Below are positions 51,031-59,457 of a stretch of DNA of 64,000 nt, piece after piece. The DNA is from Streptomyces globosus (GTDB taxonomy: Bacteria > Actinomycetota > Actinomycetes > Streptomycetales > Streptomycetaceae). Position 1 is the stretch's first letter; the number at the start of each line of letters is the position of its first letter. Location of the stretch: contig NZ_CP030862.1 in the NCBI RefSeq assembly GCF_003325375.1, positions 5,275,501 to 5,339,500 of the forward strand. The letters are read 5' to 3'. The notes beneath the pieces were generated by a model. The model did no database searches, was not told where the DNA came from, and worked only from the letters and a program-made list of their open reading frames with translations. A program made the translations under genes and the position numbers.

Positions 51031-51086
51031 CCGCGTATGCGCTGCGGCCGGCCGCTCCTCCCACCCGGAAGGACGACCGCCCCCGC

Positions 51087-52997
51087 ATGGAGACCACGAC
51101 AAGCCGACTGCTCGGCCTGCTCGGCGACGACCGCCGCCCGTTCGCACTGCTGCGCCGGCGCACCCCCGGCCGGGCCCACGACACCGTCGAGGTGCTCGTG
51201 GGGCCCGTCCACGAGGCGGAGCGCCTCGCCGACCTGCCCGTCCGCGAGCTGCCGACGCTCGCCCTGGTGCCGTTCCGGCAGATCCACGAACGCGGGTTCG
51301 AGGTCCCCGACGACGGCACGCCGCTGAGCGTGCTGGCCGCGGAGGAGGCGTACGAGGTCCCGCTCGCGGAGGCGCTGGCGGTGCTGCCGGCGCACCCGGT
51401 GCGGGTGGAGGGCGGCGGCTTCGACGTCCCCGACGAGGAATACGCGCGGACCGTCCGCCGGGTCGTGGAGGAGGAGATCGGCCGGGGCGAGGGCGCGAAC
51501 TTCGTCATCCGGCGCACGTACCGGGGCCGGATCGACGGCTTCGGGCGGGCGGACGCGCTGGCGCTGTTCCGGCGGCTGCTGCTGGGCGAGCGGGGCGCGT
51601 ACTGGACGTACGTGGTCCACACGGGTGCGCGGACGCTGGTCGGGGCGAGTCCGGAGGTCCATGTGCGGATGTCCGGCGGGACCGTCGTGATGAACCCGAT
51701 CAGCGGGACGTACCGGTATCCGGCCGGGGGGCCGACCGCCGAGTCGCTGCTGGCGTTCCTGGGCGACCGCAAGGAGACCGAGGAGCTGTCGATGGTGGTC
51801 GACGAGGAGCTCAAGATGATGTGCACGGTCGGCGACCGCGGCGGTGTGGTGGTCGGGCCGCGGCTGAAGGAGATGGCGCACCTGGCGCACACCGAGTACG
51901 AGCTGCGGGGCCGTTCCTCGCTGGACGTGCGGGAGGTGCTGCGGGAGACGATGTTCGCGGCGACGGTGACGGGCTCGCCGGTGGAGAACGCCTGCCGGGT
52001 GATCGCGCGGCACGAGCCGGTCGGCCCGGACGGGGTGGGCCGCGGGTACTACGCGGGCGCGCTGGCCCTGCTGGGCGTGGACGCCGCGGGCGGGCAGACG
52101 CTGGACTCCCCCATCCTGATCCGCACCGCGGACATCGGCGCGGACGGGTCCCTGCGCGTGCCGGTGGGGGCGACCCTGGTGCGCCACTCCGACCCGGCGG
52201 GCGAGGTCGCCGAGACGCACGCGAAGGCGGCCGGGGTGCTGGCCGCGCTGGGAGTCCGCCCGGAGGCGCCGCGGCCGGCCTTCGGGGGAGTCCGGCCGGG
52301 CCGGGACCCGCGGGTGGTGCGGGCACTGGCCGCACGGCGGAGGGACCTGGCGCCGTTCTGGCTGCGGATGCAGGAGCGGCCGCCGGCCGCGGCCGGGGAC
52401 TGCCTGGTGGTGGACGGCGAGGACACCTTCACCGCGATGCTGGCGCACGTGCTGCGGGCCGGCGGGCTGTCGGTGTCGGTACGCCGCTATGACGAGCCGG
52501 GGCTGCGGGAGGCGGCCCTCGCGCACACGGGCCCGGTCGTGCTCGGTCCGGGGCCCGGCGACCCGTCCGACCCGGCGGACCCGAAGATGCGGCTGCTGCG
52601 CGGCCTGGCCCGGGAGCTGCTGGCCGGGCATGCGGGCGGACTGCTCGGGGTGTGCCTGGGGCACGAGCTGATCGCCGCCGAGCTGGGGCTGCCGCTGGTC
52701 CGCAAGGCCGAGCCGGCGCAGGGGGCGCAGCTGGAGGTCGAGCTGTTCGGCCGGCCCGAGGTGGTCGGCTTCTACAACACGTTCACGGCCGCCTGCGACG
52801 GCGCGGCCGCGGCCCGGCTGGCCGCGCGGGGCGTCGAGGTGGCGCGGGACCCGGCGACGGGCGAGGTCCACGCCCTGCGGTCCGCCGCCGGCGGCTTCGC
52901 CGGCGTCCAGTTCCATCCCGAGTCCGTCCTCACCCTGCGCGGCGCGGACCTGCTGCACGGCCTGCTGGCGGACGTGCGCACGGGCGCCCCGGCGTAG
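51087..52997 (+). CDS. Fused anthranilate synthase (TrpE-TrpG type)
   Basis: A 636-residue two-domain enzyme. Residues about 95-400 are a chorismate-binding (TrpE/PhzE) domain with MNPISGTYRYP, DRKETEELSMVVDEEL, VREVLRETMFAATVTGSPVE and GRGYYAGALALLG. Residues about 435-625 are a class I glutamine amidotransferase with VVLGPGPGDPSD, nucleophile Cys in GVCLGHEL and the His/Glu pair in VQFHPESVL. It converts chorismate and glutamine to anthranilate. The Trp attenuator upstream supports a tryptophan role over a PhzE-like role, which has the same architecture. ATG 51087 follows GGAAGGA at a longer spacing. Confidence 0.9.
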   Translation: METTTSRLLGLLGDDRRPFALLRRRTPGRAHDTVEVLVGPVHEAERLADLPVRELPTLALVPFRQIHERGFEVPDDGTPLSVLAAEEAYEVPLAEALAVLPAHPVRVEGGGFDVPDEEYARTVRRVVEEEIGRGEGANFVIRRTYRGRIDGFGRADALALFRRLLLGERGAYWTYVVHTGARTLVGASPEVHVRMSGGTVVMNPISGTYRYPAGGPTAESLLAFLGDRKETEELSMVVDEELKMMCTVGDRGGVVVGPRLKEMAHLAHTEYELRGRSSLDVREVLRETMFAATVTGSPVENACRVIARHEPVGPDGVGRGYYAGALALLGVDAAGGQTLDSPILIRTADIGADGSLRVPVGATLVRHSDPAGEVAETHAKAAGVLAALGVRPEAPRPAFGGVRPGRDPRVVRALAARRRDLAPFWLRMQERPPAAAGDCLVVDGEDTFTAMLAHVLRAGGLSVSVRRYDEPGLREAALAHTGPVVLGPGPGDPSDPADPKMRLLRGLARELLAGHAGGLLGVCLGHELIAAELGLPLVRKAEPAQGAQLEVELFGRPEVVGFYNTFTAACDGAAAARLAARGVEVARDPATGEVHALRSAAGGFAGVQFHPESVLTLRGADLLHGLLADVRTGAPA

Positions 52998-53025
52998 GGC
53001 CGGGGCGCCCGGGCGGGGGCGGGGC

Positions 53026-54054
53026 TCAGCCGAAGAAGACCCCGGCCTCCCGGTAGAGCGCCGGGTCGACGGTCTTCAGCCTGGCCGTCGCCTCGGCGAG
53101 GGGGACCCGCACGATGTCGGTGCCGCGGAGCGCGACCATCGTCCCGAAGGCGCCGTCGCGGACGGCGTCGACGGCGTGCAGCCCGAAGCGGGTCGCGAGC
53201 CAGCGGTCGAAGGCGCTGGGGGTGCCGCCGCGCTGGACGTGGCCGAGGACGGTGGTGCGGGCCTCCTTGCCGGTGCGGGCCTCGATCTCCTTGGCCAGCC
53301 ACTCGCCGACGCCCGACAGCCGGACGTGTCCGAAGGAGTCGGTGGTGGCGTCCTTGAGGACCATGTCGCCGTCCTTGGGCACGGCGCCCTCGGCGACGAC
53401 GACGATCGGCGCGTAGCTAGCCTTGAACCGGGAGGTGACCCAGGCGCACACCTGGTCCAGGTCGAAGCGCTGCTCGGGGATGAGGATGGCGTTGGCGCCG
53501 CCGGCGAGGCCGGAGTGCAGGGCGATCCAGCCGGCGTGGCGGCCCATCACCTCGACGACGAGGACCCGCATGTGGGACTCGGCGGTGGTGTGGAGCCGGT
53601 CGATGGCCTCGGTGGCGATGCCGACGGCGGTGTCGAAGCCGAAGGTGTAGTCGGTGGCGGACAGGTCGTTGTCGATGGTCTTGGGGACGCCGACGCAGGG
53701 GATGCCGTATTCCGCGTGGAGGCGGGCGGCCACGCCGAGGGTGTCCTCGCCGCCGATCGCGATCAGCGCGTCGACCTCGTGCTTGGCGAGGGTGTCCCTG
53801 ATCTGCCGTACGCCGTCGTCCAGCGTGAACGGGTTGGTGCGCGAGGAGCCGAGGATGGTCCCGCCGCGCGGCAGGATGCCGCGGACGGCGGGGATGCCGA
53901 GGGGGACGGCGTCGCCCTCGACGGCGCCGCGCCAGCCGTCCTTGAAGCCGGTGAACTCGTAGCCGTACTCCTGGACGCCCTTGCGGACGACGCCCCGGAT
54001 GACCGCGTTGAGCCCGGGGCAGTCGCCGCCGCCGGTCAGCACTCCGACCTTCAT
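53026..54054 (-). CDS. pfkA: Phosphofructokinase (PfkA, possibly PPi-dependent)
   Basis: A 342-residue group III phosphofructokinase acting on fructose 6-phosphate. Landmarks are VLTGGGDCPGLNAVIR (residues 5-20), GGEDTLG at 101-107, PKTIDND at 124-130 and VEVMGRHAGWIAL. Asp104 and Lys125 correspond to the Asp/Lys pair typical of pyrophosphate-using enzymes; ATP-using relatives have Gly at the first place. From memory the S. coelicolor gene in this position is pfkA3. ATG 54054 follows AAGGGAGA. A Crp-like palindrome lies 56 bases upstream. Confidence 0.93.
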   Translation of the reverse strand: MKVGVLTGGGDCPGLNAVIRGVVRKGVQEYGYEFTGFKDGWRGAVEGDAVPLGIPAVRGILPRGGTILGSSRTNPFTLDDGVRQIRDTLAKHEVDALIAIGGEDTLGVAARLHAEYGIPCVGVPKTIDNDLSATDYTFGFDTAVGIATEAIDRLHTTAESHMRVLVVEVMGRHAGWIALHSGLAGGANAILIPEQRFDLDQVCAWVTSRFKASYAPIVVVAEGAVPKDGDMVLKDATTDSFGHVRLSGVGEWLAKEIEARTGKEARTTVLGHVQRGGTPSAFDRWLATRFGLHAVDAVRDGAFGTMVALRGTDIVRVPLAEATARLKTVDPALYREAGVFFG

Positions 54055-54109
54055 GGGATCTCCCTTTCGCCACTGGGCCGCTCGGGCCCGCATGACGGCC
54101 ACGCTAGTG

Positions 54110-54123
54110 GTGACCCAGGTCAC
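54110..54123 (-). promoter_or_regulatory. Crp-like binding site upstream of pfkA
   Basis: The 14-base perfect palindrome GTGACCTGGGTCAC (minus strand) fits the motif GTG-N6-GNCAC reported for Streptomyces Crp. A TAGCGT -10-like element lies at 54101-54106 immediately downstream, so a bound regulator would touch the promoter of pfkA. Confidence 0.6.
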
Positions 54124-54143
54124 ACCAGCGGCAGCGGAAGAGG

Positions 54144-54160
54144 CAATTCCGGTGGAATTG
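54144..54160. promoter_or_regulatory. Inverted repeat between macR-like gene and pfkA
   Basis: Perfect 7-bp arms, CAATTCC (54144-54150) and GGAATTG (54154-54160), around GGT. It is AT-rich for this genome and lies 90 bases before pfkA and 58 bases after the response regulator. It is more likely an operator than a terminator because the stem is weak. Confidence 0.45.
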
Positions 54161-54218
54161 CGCGGCGTTGGGTACGCCCGTTCACTCGGATGGGGACGTA
54201 AGTACGACGTACGCCAGG

Positions 54219-54953
54219 TCAGACCCCGTCGAGGCCGCGCTCTATCGCGTACCGGACGAGCTCCACCCGGTTGTGCAGCTGGAGCTTGCCGAGGGTGTTC
54301 TGGACGTGGTTCTGGACGGTGCGGTGGGAGATGACGAGCCGCTCCGCGATCTGCTTGTACGACAGACCCTTGGCGACGAGCCGCAGCACCTCCGTCTCCC
54401 GGTCGGTCAGCTGCGGCGCCGTCGGCTCGTCGGGTGCGGCCGGCGCCGGGTCCGAGGCCAGCCTGCGGTACTCACCGAGGACGAGCCCGGCGAGGCCCGG
54501 GGTGAACACGGCGTCGCCGGCGGCCGTGCGGCGCACCGCGTCGATCAGCTCCCGGGCGCCGGCGGACTTCATCAGGTAGCCGGTGGCACCGGACTTGACG
54601 GCCTCCAGGACGTCGGCGTGCTCGCCGCTGGCCGACAGTACGAGGACGCGCAGGGCGGGGTCGGCGCCGACGAGCTCCTTGCAGACCTGGACACCGGGCA
54701 TGCCGGGCAGGTTGAGGTCGAGGACCAGCACGTGCGGGGAGACGGCGCGGGCCCGGCGCACCGCCTCGGGTCCGTCGCCGGCGGTCGCGACGACGTCGAA
54801 GCCGGCCTCGGCGAGGTCGCGGGCCACCGCGTCGCGCCACATCGGGTGGTCGTCGACGACCATCACCCTGACCGCGCCGAGCGCACCGGCGCCCTGCCCG
54901 GTCGCCTGCGCGGTCTGCGCGGTCTGCTCGTTCGGCTCGTTCGGCTCGGTCAC
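54219..54953 (-). CDS. macR: NarL-family response regulator (MacR-like)
   Basis: A 244-residue response regulator. The receiver domain spans about residues 28-145, with VVDDHPMWRDAVA, phosphoacceptor Asp in VLVLDLNLPGMPG and Lys in GYLMKSAGARELI. The C-terminal LuxR-type helix-turn-helix reads LTDRETEVLRLVAKGLSYKQ, then IAERLVISHRTVQNHVQN. The first 27 residues repeat NEP/QTAQ and are probably disordered. GTG 54953 overlaps the kinase stop (GTGA). S. coelicolor MacRS, in this genomic position, controls morphogenesis and actinorhodin; the symbol is assigned by position. Confidence 0.9.
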   Translation of the reverse strand: MTEPNEPNEQTAQTAQATGQGAGALGAVRVMVVDDHPMWRDAVARDLAEAGFDVVATAGDGPEAVRRARAVSPHVLVLDLNLPGMPGVQVCKELVGADPALRVLVLSASGEHADVLEAVKSGATGYLMKSAGARELIDAVRRTAAGDAVFTPGLAGLVLGEYRRLASDPAPAAPDEPTAPQLTDRETEVLRLVAKGLSYKQIAERLVISHRTVQNHVQNTLGKLQLHNRVELVRYAIERGLDGV

Positions 54954-56176
54954 TGGGTCCTCCCCCTGGGTACTTTCAGTTCCACTTCGGTGCCCTGCCC
55001 GGGGACGGACACCAGCTCGGCGGTTCCGCCGAGGTCGCGCAGCCTGCCGCGGATGGACAGGGCGACGCCCATGCGGCCCTCGCCCTCGGCCTGGTCCAGG
55101 CGGCCCGCCGGGATTCCGGGGCCGTCGTCGCGGACGGTGACGACCACCTCGTCGCCCCAGTCCTCCACGAGGATCCAGGCGCGGGCGTCCTCCCCGGCGT
55201 GCCTGCGCACGTTGTCCAGGGCCGCGCCGACGGCGGCCGCCAGCTCGCGGGCGGCGGGCGAGGGCAGCGGGACCGGGGTGCCCGGTTCGGCGAAGCTCAC
55301 CCGCGACCCGGCGTGCGGGGCGAGCAGCGACCGCAGGTCCACCTCGCCGCCGGCGCCGTCCGCCCCCGCCCCGTCCTCGCCGTCGTCCTCGTCGTACGCG
55401 TCCACCAGCGCGCCCCGCGTCCCGTCGCGGGAGACCCGGGAGGGGCGGACGAGCCCGCTGGAGACGAGGGTCCGCAGCGCGACCTCCTGCTCTCCGGCCA
55501 GCCGCCCGAGTTCCGCGGCCTCGCCGCCCAGCTCGGTGCCGCGGCGCTGGACCATGGCGAGGACCTGGAGGACGCCGTCGTGGATGTCGCGGGCGAGGCG
55601 CTCCCGCTCGCGGGTGGCGGCCTCGATCTCCAGGGCGCGGGCGAGGGTGGCCTCGCTGGCGCGGGCGACCTCGACGACGTACCCGATGGCGACGGACGCC
55701 ACCCACACCAGCAGGACGTTGTGGACGGTGTCCCGGGTGGGCTCGCCGCGCTGGACGATGTTGGCGGCGGCGACGAGGCTGGAGGCGACGCAGGCCCAGC
55801 GCCAGCCGCCCTTGATGGCGAAGGCGAGGACCGAGCCGGCCGTCCAGATCGTGGGCAGGGTGGGGCCGCCGGCGGTGATCCGCTCGTGGGTGTCGGCGAG
55901 CGGGGTCAGCAGGATGCCCGCGAGGGCGACCGTGAGGTCCGCGACGAGGAAGCGCTTGGTGCAGCTGGCCGCGTTCGCGACCTTGCGGAGGGTGGCCAGC
56001 GTCCACACCGCGAGGAACACGAGGTACCAGAAGGCGATCCACGGCCGGTCGAAGTACCGGTAGGCGGAGGCGAACAGGCCCACCGCGTAGACCATGGTGA
56101 TCAGCCGGTAGGCGGTCAGCGCCCGCCACAGCGGCTGCTCGACCGACATGCGCACGACACGTTCGCGTTTCGCCAT
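54950..56176 (-). CDS. macS: Sensor histidine kinase (MacS-like)
   Basis: A 408-residue membrane kinase. The N-terminal half has about five hydrophobic segments (residues 20-175), the DUF5931-type sensor of MacS proteins. The HisKA_3 box with phosphoacceptor His is ARDIHDGVLQVLAMV near residue 200. The HATPase domain shows ALDNVRRHAG (N box) and VRDDGPGIP (G1). An acidic insert (DEDDGEDGAGADGAGGE) separates the two. It is translationally coupled to the response regulator. The signal is unknown. Confidence 0.9.
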   Translation of the reverse strand: MAKRERVVRMSVEQPLWRALTAYRLITMVYAVGLFASAYRYFDRPWIAFWYLVFLAVWTLATLRKVANAASCTKRFLVADLTVALAGILLTPLADTHERITAGGPTLPTIWTAGSVLAFAIKGGWRWACVASSLVAAANIVQRGEPTRDTVHNVLLVWVASVAIGYVVEVARASEATLARALEIEAATRERERLARDIHDGVLQVLAMVQRRGTELGGEAAELGRLAGEQEVALRTLVSSGLVRPSRVSRDGTRGALVDAYDEDDGEDGAGADGAGGEVDLRSLLAPHAGSRVSFAEPGTPVPLPSPAARELAAAVGAALDNVRRHAGEDARAWILVEDWGDEVVVTVRDDGPGIPAGRLDQAEGEGRMGVALSIRGRLRDLGGTAELVSVPGQGTEVELKVPRGRTQ

Positions 56177-56216
56177 TGCCCCACCCCTTGCGGGCGGTAC
56201 CGCCCTGCTGCCGCGC

Positions 56217-57026
56217 CTATTCGGCGGTCTTGCCGGCTTCCGCCGCCTTCTCGGCCTTCTCGGCCTCCGCCGCCTTCTCCGCCTTCTCGGCCGCCTTGTC
56301 CGCGGCCTTCCCGGCGGCCTTGGCGGCCTTCTCCGCCTTCTCGGCGTCCGCGATCTGCCGCTTGGCGGCCGTCGCGTAGATGTCGACGTACTCCTGGCCG
56401 GACAGCTTCATGATCTCGTACATGACCTCGTCGGTCACCGAGCGGAGGATGAAGCGGTCGCCGTCCATGCCCTGGTAGCGGCTGAAGTCGAGCGGCTTGC
56501 CGATCCGGATGCCCGGCCGCATCAGCTTCGGGACGACCTTGCCGGGCGGCTGGATCTTCTCGGTGTCGATCATGGCGACGGGGATGACGGGGGCGCCGGT
56601 GGCGAGCGCCACGCGGGCCAGGCCGCCGGGCTTGCCGCGGTAGAGCCGGCCGTCGGGTGAACGCGTCCCCTCGGGGTAGATACCGAACAGCTCCCCGCGC
56701 TCGATGACCTCGATGCCGCTCTTGATGGCGGCCTCGCCGGCGCCGCGCGCGCCGGAGCGGTCCACCGGGAGCTGGCCGACGCCCTTGAAGAACGCGGCGG
56801 TGAGCTTGCCCTTCACGCCCGGGGAGGTGAAGTACTCGGCCTTGGCGATGAAGGTGACCTTCCGGTCGAGCACGGCCGGCAGGAAGAACGAGTCCGAGAA
56901 GGACAGGTGGTTGCTCGCCAGGATCGCCGGCCCCTCGGCGGGGATGTTCTCGAGGCCCTCCACCCACGGCCTGAAGGCGAGCTTCAGGGAACCCCCGATG
57001 GAGAACTTCATTGCGCCGTAGATCAA
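56217..57026 (-). CDS. 1-acyl-glycerol-3-phosphate acyltransferase-like protein (PlsC family)
   Basis: A 269-residue PlsC-type acyltransferase of phospholipid synthesis. Motif I is SNHLSFSDSFF (the HX4D box), motif III is GIYPEGTRSPDGRLYRGKPG and motif IV is ALATGAPVIPVAMI. A TTG at 57026 has AGGAAGG seven bases upstream and is my preferred start; ATG 57011 is the alternative. The last 45 residues are an unusual Lys/Glu/Ala-rich charged helix (AEKAEKAAKAAGKAADKAAE). The mycobacterial counterpart is Rv2182c. Confidence 0.88.
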   Translation of the reverse strand: MIYGAMKFSIGGSLKLAFRPWVEGLENIPAEGPAILASNHLSFSDSFFLPAVLDRKVTFIAKAEYFTSPGVKGKLTAAFFKGVGQLPVDRSGARGAGEAAIKSGIEVIERGELFGIYPEGTRSPDGRLYRGKPGGLARVALATGAPVIPVAMIDTEKIQPPGKVVPKLMRPGIRIGKPLDFSRYQGMDGDRFILRSVTDEVMYEIMKLSGQEYVDIYATAAKRQIADAEKAEKAAKAAGKAADKAAEKAEKAAEAEKAEKAAEAGKTAE

Positions 57027-57181
57027 CTCGAAAGCCTTCCTGTGTCCTGTCGAACAGACCTTAACCCCTGCCCCGCACCGAGGTGCCCCGACGGCCCTGG
57101 TCGGTGCCGTGCCGGTCGCGTACGGTGAAGTCACACAGCGCTACGCACCCGCCCACACCCCCTGTCACAAAGGAGAACCCG

Positions 57182-57961
57182 GTGCCCGTCCTCCCTGGAG
57201 CCGAGCCGTTCCGCCACGAGGGCGGGGAGGTCGGCGTCCTCCTGTGCCACGGCTTCACGAGCACGCCGCAGTCGATGCGCCCGTGGGCCGAGTACCTCGC
57301 CGCGCAGGGCCTGACGGTGTCGGTGCCGCTGCTTCCGGGGCACGGTACGCGCTGGGAGGACATGCAGCTCACGGGCTGGCAGGACTGGTACGCGGAGGTC
57401 GACCGGGCGCTGCGCGAGCTGCTCGACCGGTGCGCCCGGGTGTTCGTCTTCGGCCTGTCGATGGGCGGGGCGCTGACCCTGCGGCTGGCGGCGAAGCACG
57501 GTGATGCCATCAGCGGCATCGTCCTCGTGAACCCGGCCAACAAGCTGCACGACCCGCGGGCGTTCGCCCTTCCGGTGGCCAAGCACTTCATCCGGTCGAC
57601 GCCGGGCATCGCGAGCGACATCGCGAAGCCGGGTGCGTCGGAGATCGGCTACGACCGGGTGCCGACGCGGGCCGCGCAGTCGCTGCGGGACTTCCTGCGG
57701 CTGGTGGACGGCGACCTCCCGCAGGTGACGCAGCCGGTGCTGCTGCTGCACAGCCCGCAGGACCACGTGGTCCCGCCGGTGGACTCGGCGCGGATCCTGG
57801 CGCGGATCTCCTCGACCGACGTCACCGAGACCCTGCTGGAACACAGCTACCACGTCGCGACGTTGGACCACGATGCGGAGCGGATCTTCGAGGACAGCCA
57901 CGCGTTCGTCGCGCGGCTCGCGGAGGGCGTCGGCAGCAAGGAGGCGGCCAGCGGTGGCTGA
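57182..57961 (+). CDS. Alpha/beta hydrolase (carboxylesterase/monoacylglycerol lipase type)
   Basis: A 259-residue serine hydrolase. The oxyanion region is LLCHGFTSTPQSM and the nucleophile Ser is in FGLSMGGAL (about residue 95). The acid is Asp in SPQDHVVPP and the His lies in EHSYHVATLDHD. This matches bacterial carboxylesterase Est30-like enzymes; the substrate is unknown. GTG 57182 follows AAAGGAGA. The gene overlaps the next by eight bases, so the two are coupled, and it is divergent from the PlsC-like gene. Confidence 0.9.
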   Translation: MPVLPGAEPFRHEGGEVGVLLCHGFTSTPQSMRPWAEYLAAQGLTVSVPLLPGHGTRWEDMQLTGWQDWYAEVDRALRELLDRCARVFVFGLSMGGALTLRLAAKHGDAISGIVLVNPANKLHDPRAFALPVAKHFIRSTPGIASDIAKPGASEIGYDRVPTRAAQSLRDFLRLVDGDLPQVTQPVLLLHSPQDHVVPPVDSARILARISSTDVTETLLEHSYHVATLDHDAERIFEDSHAFVARLAEGVGSKEAASGG

Positions 57962-58577
57962 ACACGAGGAGCCTGCGGGGGGCGTGCCCCCGCTGGACGA
58001 GGAAGCGGCGTGGGCGGCGATCGTCGCCGGGTACGGGCAGGAGCCCCCGGACCCGCCGGGGTCGCGGCCGTTCCGGCCGATCGAGAACCTGATGCTGCCC
58101 GAGGAGGACGTCAAGCCGCCGGAGCCGGGGCGGCCCTCCGGCGGCGGGCCGGGCGCGCCCGGGTCCGCGGAGCCGCCGTCGCGGGAGGAATCCGGGGAGG
58201 AGCCCGCGCAGGACGGGGCCGGCCCGGCGAAGCCGCTGGGCAGCTCGGTGGTGTTCGCCCCGGGCGTCGGGGTGGCCGGGGCCGGGAGCGGGCCGCGGGA
58301 CTACGCGCCGGCCGACCCGGACGACGGGGACGAGGGGCATTTCGTCCCGCCGGAGCCGGAGCTGCCGGAGGCCGACACCACGGCGAAGTTCGCGTGGCTG
58401 GCGGTGGTGGGCGGGCCGGTGCTGCTGCTGCTCGCGGTGCTGTTCCGGTGGGACATGACGTGGTGGCTGACCACTCTGGGCATCGGCGGCTTCCTGGGCG
58501 GCTTCGCCACCCTGGTGGCCCGTATGGCGCACGGCGACGACGAGGACGACGACCCGGGCCGCGGCGCCGTCGTCTGA
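57954..58577 (+). CDS. Conserved hypothetical membrane protein
   Basis: A 207-residue protein not assigned to a known function. The N-terminal 135 residues are acidic and Pro/Gly/Glu-rich, with the recognisable opening PPLDEEAAWAAIVAGYGQEP and FRPIENLMLPEED. Two membrane segments (about 142-160 and 165-185) follow, then a strongly acidic C-terminus, HGDDEDDDPG. GTG 57954 lies inside the esterase gene with AAGGAGG upstream. The stop codon is within a tandem octanucleotide repeat. Confidence 0.8.
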   Translation: MAEHEEPAGGVPPLDEEAAWAAIVAGYGQEPPDPPGSRPFRPIENLMLPEEDVKPPEPGRPSGGGPGAPGSAEPPSREESGEEPAQDGAGPAKPLGSSVVFAPGVGVAGAGSGPRDYAPADPDDGDEGHFVPPEPELPEADTTAKFAWLAVVGGPVLLLLAVLFRWDMTWWLTTLGIGGFLGGFATLVARMAHGDDEDDDPGRGAVV

Positions 58578-58607
58578 CCGGCGGACCGGCGGACCGGCGG
58601 ACCGGCG
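58576..58607. repeat. Tandem octanucleotide repeat (GACCGGCG)4
   Basis: Four perfect copies of GACCGGCG in direct order, between the convergent hypothetical and endonuclease-like genes. The first copy covers the stop codon of the former. Copy number may vary among strains. Confidence 0.9.
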
Positions 58608-58609
58608 GC

Positions 58610-59377
58610 TCAGCCGGGCGCGGGGAGGCGCAGCGCGGCGAGGACCGGGAGGTGGTCGGTGGCCGCGGCGAGGTCCGCGCCGCTGACGCCGTCGAGGCCC
58701 TCGGGCACGCCGCAGCCGAGGACCTCCACCCCGCGGCCGGCGAAGACCGCGTCGATGCGCCGCGGCCGCCCGGAGCGGGTGAAGGTGTGCTCTCCGCCCC
58801 ACGGGGCGGCCGTACGGCAGTCCTGGAGGGCGCCGGCCAGCATCCGGAAGGCGGGGCCGTCGGGCGTCTCGTTGATGTCCCCGGCGGCGATCGCGTACGG
58901 GGTCCCGGCCCGTCCGATGCGGGACAGCAGCTCCGCGGCCTGGGCGCGGCGCTCCGCCGGGTCCAGCGACAGGTGCGCGCTGAACACGGCGGTGCGGGCG
59001 GCCCCGAAGCGGACGACGGCGGTGGCGAAGCCCCGCCGGTGCAGGCCGGGCGTCAGCGGGAGCAGGACGTCCTCGGTGCGCTCGACGGTTACGCGCAGGG
59101 AGCACATCAGGAGCGGCCCGGCGGCGGTCGCCCCGCCGGAGAGCACGACGAGGCCGCACTTGGCGGCGAGGCGGGCGGCGTGCTTGCGCCAGCGGAAGAA
59201 GCGCGGCGCCTCCTGGACGAAGAGCAGGTCGGGGGCGCAGGCGCGGATGACGCGGGCCAGGGCGTCCTCGTCGTCGCGCAGCGAGCGGACGTTGTAGCTG
59301 AGGGCGCGGACGACGGCGGAGCCGTCGGCCTCCGTGCGGGACTGCGGCAGCGCGGGCAGGCGCGAGGTCAGGTCCAT
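58610..59377 (-). CDS. Endonuclease/exonuclease/phosphatase-family protein
   Basis: A 255-residue metal-dependent phosphodiesterase-fold protein. Landmarks are LSYNVRSL (metal-binding Asn), LFVQEAPRFF with the catalytic Glu, VFSAHLSLDP, AAGDINETPDG (Asp-x-Asn) and the C-terminal TDHLPVLAAL (Asp-His). Substrates in the superfamily range from DNA to lipids and phosphoinositides; none can be named. ATG 59377 has only a weak ribosome-binding site. It ends two bases beyond the octamer repeat. Confidence 0.88.
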   Translation of the reverse strand: MDLTSRLPALPQSRTEADGSAVVRALSYNVRSLRDDEDALARVIRACAPDLLFVQEAPRFFRWRKHAARLAAKCGLVVLSGGATAAGPLLMCSLRVTVERTEDVLLPLTPGLHRRGFATAVVRFGAARTAVFSAHLSLDPAERRAQAAELLSRIGRAGTPYAIAAGDINETPDGPAFRMLAGALQDCRTAAPWGGEHTFTRSGRPRRIDAVFAGRGVEVLGCGVPEGLDGVSGADLAAATDHLPVLAALRLPAPG

Positions 59378-59457
59378 ACCGGCAACATAGCCACACCGCC
59401 CGCCGTGCCACAGGGGGCACGGCGGGCGGTGGGGTGCGGGGTCACCGGCGGGCGGGC

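Noticed and set aside
51087..52997. Phenazine (PhzE) biosynthetic gene
   Set aside because: The domain layout would fit, but the Trp attenuator and the absence of other phz genes favour tryptophan synthesis.
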